Below are positions 61,650 to 64,000 of a stretch of 64,000 bases of DNA, piece after piece. The notes under the pieces are model-generated. The model was not told where the DNA came from and made no database searches. It was given only the letters and a program-made list of their open reading frames with translations. Position 1 is the first letter of the stretch, and each line of letters starts with the position of its first letter. Where the stretch lies: NCBI RefSeq assembly GCF_008000935.1, contig NZ_CP042831.1, positions 2,666,001 to 2,730,000 of the forward strand, given 5' to 3'. This DNA is from Flavobacterium alkalisoli. Its GTDB lineage: Bacteria > Bacteroidota > Bacteroidia > Flavobacteriales > Flavobacteriaceae. A program made the position numbers and the translations under genes.

Positions 61650-62072
61650 ATGATTAGACAAAAAATGATTTTCAGGTTAGCGTTGTATTCAGATTCAGAA
61701 GAAACAAAGCGTATCACAGAGGAAGATTTTACAGATATATTACCCTTTTATTCAGATTTTCGCAGAATGGGTGACTATAGGCAATTAACTAATGGAAAAA
61801 TACGTACTCAGCCTAACATTGAAACTGTTATAAATTTTGCTGCACAGGAATTTATAGATCTTGATATTGAATACGCAAGTATAGAATATATAAGTTTATG
61901 GAAAGAGAAAATTAACAATGTACAGTTAATTAGAAAGAGGTATAATTTTAACCTCCACTTAGACTGTGAACTCGTTATGTATAAGAAGTATCCGGCTTTA
62001 ACCTTTCCGTTAGATTTTACAAAATTTCTCGCTGAAAACGATATTGGATTTTCTATAGATTTATGGGAGTAG
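61650..62072 (+). CDS. Hypothetical protein, DUF4279-like (140 aa)
   Basis: MIRQKMIFRLALYSDSEETK...(a start at Met6 is also possible). The C terminus FPLDFTKFLAENDIGFSIDLWE and the 'F-x-x-L...-D-F-x-D-I-L-P-F' opening resemble the DUF4279 family, which often occurs as immunity-like or stand-alone small protein. Tentative. Flanked by 260 bp of AT-rich DNA upstream (61391-61649) with no signal that I can name. Confidence 0.5.
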   Translation: MIRQKMIFRLALYSDSEETKRITEEDFTDILPFYSDFRRMGDYRQLTNGKIRTQPNIETVINFAAQEFIDLDIEYASIEYISLWKEKINNVQLIRKRYNFNLHLDCELVMYKKYPALTFPLDFTKFLAENDIGFSIDLWE

Positions 62073-62162
62073 GTATCTTAAATGAAAAAGTATTACTGGG
62101 ACAAAGTAATTTGTTTTTTCGTTACTTAACATAAGGATTTTTATAATTGTAAAAACACATAA

Positions 62163-62206
62163 AAGAGATTTCTCATTCCGTTTCACTGCATATCGAAATG
62201 ACAAAG
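62163..62206. repeat. Dispersed Flavobacterium-type repeat fragment
   Basis: GAGATTTCTCATTCCGTTTC ... CGAAATGACAAA: a degraded member of a short repeat found near 3' ends of genes in this genus. No other copy of this exact type in the window. Confidence 0.4.
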
Positions 62207-62215
62207 ACTAAAAAC

Positions 62216-62247
62216 AAAAAATCCCCGGCAATGTGTCGGGGATTTTC
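62216..62247 (-). terminator. Terminator of clpC
   Basis: AATCCCCG-gcaatgtgt-CGGGGATT stem between 62072 and the clpC stop at 62268. Confidence 0.8.
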
Positions 62248-62267
62248 TAAATATATATTCTAAACCA

Positions 62268-64000
62268 TTAACTAGCCGGATTCTCCGCTTTTTTAATAGT
62301 TACTTCAAGTTCCTGTTCATTACTGTCAAGATCCATAAAGATTTCGTCTCCGGCACCTATTTTAGAAGTGATAATCTCTTCTGCAAGGGTATCTTCAACA
62401 TATTTCTGGATAGCCCTTTTAAGTGGCCTGGCACCATACTGCTTATCAAATCCTTTATCAGCGATAAAGTTTTTAGCTTTTTCACTCAGCGTGATGTTAT
62501 ATCCAAGATCTTTAATCCTTGCGTAAAGTTTAGCAAGCTCGATTTCTATGATCTTATCGATGTCCTCTTTTTCAAGTGGGTTAAACACGATAATATCATC
62601 TATCCTGTTGATAAACTCAGGAGCAAACGTCTTTTTAAGGGCACTTTCAATAACACCTTTTGTATGCTCGTCTGCCTGTGCTTTTTTAGCAGCAGTACCA
62701 AAACCAACACCCTGGCCGAAGTCTTTAATTTGTCTTGCACCAACGTTAGATGTCATTATTATAATAGTGTTCCTAAAGTCTATTTTCCTGCCAAGGCTGT
62801 CTGTAAGGTAACCATCATCCAGTACCTGTAAAAGCATATTGAATACATCCGGGTGAGCTTTTTCAATCTCATCAAGAAGTACTACACAGTAAGGTTTTCT
62901 GCGTACTTTTTCAGTAAGCTGTCCGCCTTCTTCATAACCCACATATCCCGGAGGCGCACCTACAAGTCTTGATATGGCAAATTTTTCCATGTACTCACTC
63001 ATGTCGATACGTACAAGCGCATCTTCAGAGTCAAACAGTTCTTTAGCCAGTACCTTAGCCAGCTGTGTTTTACCAACACCTGTTTGCCCAAGGAATATAA
63101 ACGAACCTATCGGTTTGTTAGGGTCTTTAAGTCCGGCACGGTTACGTTGTATCGATTTTGCAATCTTGGCAACAGCATCATCCTGACCTATAACTTTGCT
63201 TCTGATCAGTTCAGGCAGGTGAGCCAGTTTGTTGCTCTCGGTTTGCGCAATACGGTTTACGGGAATACCTGTCATCATAGATACAACATCTGCCACATTG
63301 TCTTCTGTAACGGTAACGCGATTGTTTTTAGCGTCTTCTTCCCACTGCTCCTGAGCGATGGCAAGGTCTTTTTCAATGCGTTTTTCATCGTCACGAAGCT
63401 TAGCGGCCTCTTCATATTTCTGTTTCTTAACTACCGAGTTTTTAAGCTCACGTACTTCTTCCAGCTGTCTTTCAAGATCCAGTATCTGTTTAGGTACATC
63501 TATATTGGTAATGTGTACCCTTGAACCGGCCTCGTCAAGCGCATCAATAGCCTTGTCCGGAAGGAAACGCTCGCTCATATAGCGGTTAGTTAGCTTAACA
63601 CAAGCCTCAATAGCCTCTGGTGTATAGTTAACATTGTGGTGCTCTTCATACTTACCTTTAATGTTGTTAAGTATGGTAATTGTTTCTTCTACCGATGTAG
63701 GCTCTACCATTACTTTCTGGAAACGTCTTTCTAGCGCTCCGTCTTTTTCAATGTATTGCCTGTACTCATCAAGGGTAGTAGCACCGATGCATTGTATTTC
63801 GCCTCTTGCAAGGGCAGGCTTAAACATGTTGCTGGCATCCAGCGAACCTGTAGCGCCACCTGCACCTACAATGGTGTGTATCTCGTCGATAAACAGAATG
63901 ATGTCGTCATTCTTTTCCAGTTCGTTCATCACGGCTTTCATACGCTCTTCAAACTGGCCGCGGTATTTAGTACCTGCCACTAAGCTGGCAAGATCTAATG
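62268..64000 (-). CDS. clpC: ClpC-type ATP-dependent protease ATPase subunit (5' part outside window)
   Basis: AAA+ unfoldase feeding ClpP. 577 codons are visible; the frame is open through the window edge, so the N domain and first Walker A lie beyond base 64000. Present: pore-loop region ([14 protein letters not shown]), D1 Walker [16 protein letters not shown]1 sensor and lid, the UVR/M coiled coil typical of ClpC ([19 protein letters not shown]), D2 Walker [17 protein letters not shown]2 Walker [20 protein letters not shown] loop absent as expected, and a C-terminal D2 small domain ([20 protein letters not shown]). Handles misfolded proteins and stress. Confidence 0.95.
   Translation of the reverse strand, partial: LDLASLVAGTKYRGQFEERMKAVMNELEKNDDIILFIDEIHTIVGAGGATGSLDASNMFKPALARGEIQCIGATTLDEYRQYIEKDGALERRFQKVMVEPTSVEETITILNNIKGKYEEHHNVNYTPEAIEACVKLTNRYMSERFLPDKAIDALDEAGSRVHITNIDVPKQILDLERQLEEVRELKNSVVKKQKYEEAAKLRDDEKRIEKDLAIAQEQWEEDAKNNRVTVTEDNVADVVSMMTGIPVNRIAQTESNKLAHLPELIRSKVIGQDDAVAKIAKSIQRNRAGLKDPNKPIGSFIFLGQTGVGKTQLAKVLAKELFDSEDALVRIDMSEYMEKFAISRLVGAPPGYVGYEEGGQLTEKVRRKPYCVVLLDEIEKAHPDVFNMLLQVLDDGYLTDSLGRKIDFRNTIIIMTSNVGARQIKDFGQGVGFGTAAKKAQADEHTKGVIESALKKTFAPEFINRIDDIIVFNPLEKEDIDKIIEIELAKLYARIKDLGYNITLSEKAKNFIADKGFDKQYGARPLKRAIQKYVEDTLAEEIITSKIGAGDEIFMDLDSNEQELEVTIKKAENPAS

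Overview
The window looks like chromosome of a Bacteroidota member of the family Flavobacteriaceae, most likely Flavobacterium or a close relative. The evidence is AT-rich DNA, a TAnnTTTG-type promoter box, many short secreted and lipoprotein genes, a giant SprB-repeat adhesin with a type IX secretion (T9SS) C-terminal sorting domain, a GldL-like membrane peptide, a CarboxypepD-regulatory TonB-type outer-membrane receptor, and a single-protein ECF sigma / anti-sigma / GIN-domain operon. No rRNA, tRNA or CRISPR array was seen. The genes at both window edges are cut: an MBL-fold persulfide dioxygenase-like gene at the left and clpC at the right.

Layout. 1-3.3 kb: sulfur-detoxification pair (TauE exporter, MBL hydrolase) and glutamate dehydrogenase, which carries two single-base homopolymer insertions. 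3.2-4.6 kb: noncoding, with two copies of a 220-bp structured repeat and REP-like repeats. 4.6-9.6 kb: outer-membrane receptor, ArsC-like reductase, CPBP protease and MenE. 9.6-11.3 kb: small AT-rich accessory patch with a PIN-like protein preceded by a perfect palindrome. 11.4-34.8 kb: mostly housekeeping genes. These include M1 and S9 peptidases, methyltransferase, esterase, acyl-CoA carboxylase beta subunit, a PiT-like membrane protein opposite a DUF47/PiT phosphate operon, twin GAF histidine kinases, prfB with its programmed +1 frameshift, threonine aldolase, YbaB, a cysteine-synthase-like enzyme, and the sigma/anti-sigma/GIN operon.

34.8-43.2 kb is the accessory region. Its core is a complete 5.76-kb transposon (35136-40894) with perfect 26-bp terminal inverted repeats and a perfect 8-bp target duplication (TAAATTTT). 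It encodes an IS1595-family (ISXO2-like) DDE transposase and a large cargo: a NUMOD4/HNH homing-type endonuclease flush against a duplicated transposase 3' end, a DUF1508 protein, an XRE regulator, a run of secreted or membrane genes ending in a secreted HNH nuclease, and a Panacea-domain antitoxin next to a two-helix membrane protein, which is the arrangement of a PanAT toxin-antitoxin system. Hairpin terminators sit just inside both ends. The element landed exactly on the stop codon of a small gene. To its right lies a run of small orphan genes, one of them frameshifted.

43.2-64 kb returns to core genes: YebC, an S41 tail-specific protease, GcvT, the NAD(P)HX repair enzyme Nnr, HutH, the 1757-residue SprB-repeat/IgGFc-like adhesin, small stress or DUF proteins, a zinc-protease/RimK ATP-grasp fusion and ClpC. 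Single-base homopolymer extensions explain several broken reading frames (gdhA, a 48-codon gene at 37.8 kb, a gene at 41.8 kb). Sequencing error is therefore a real possibility for those, whereas the prfB break is a genuine recoding site.
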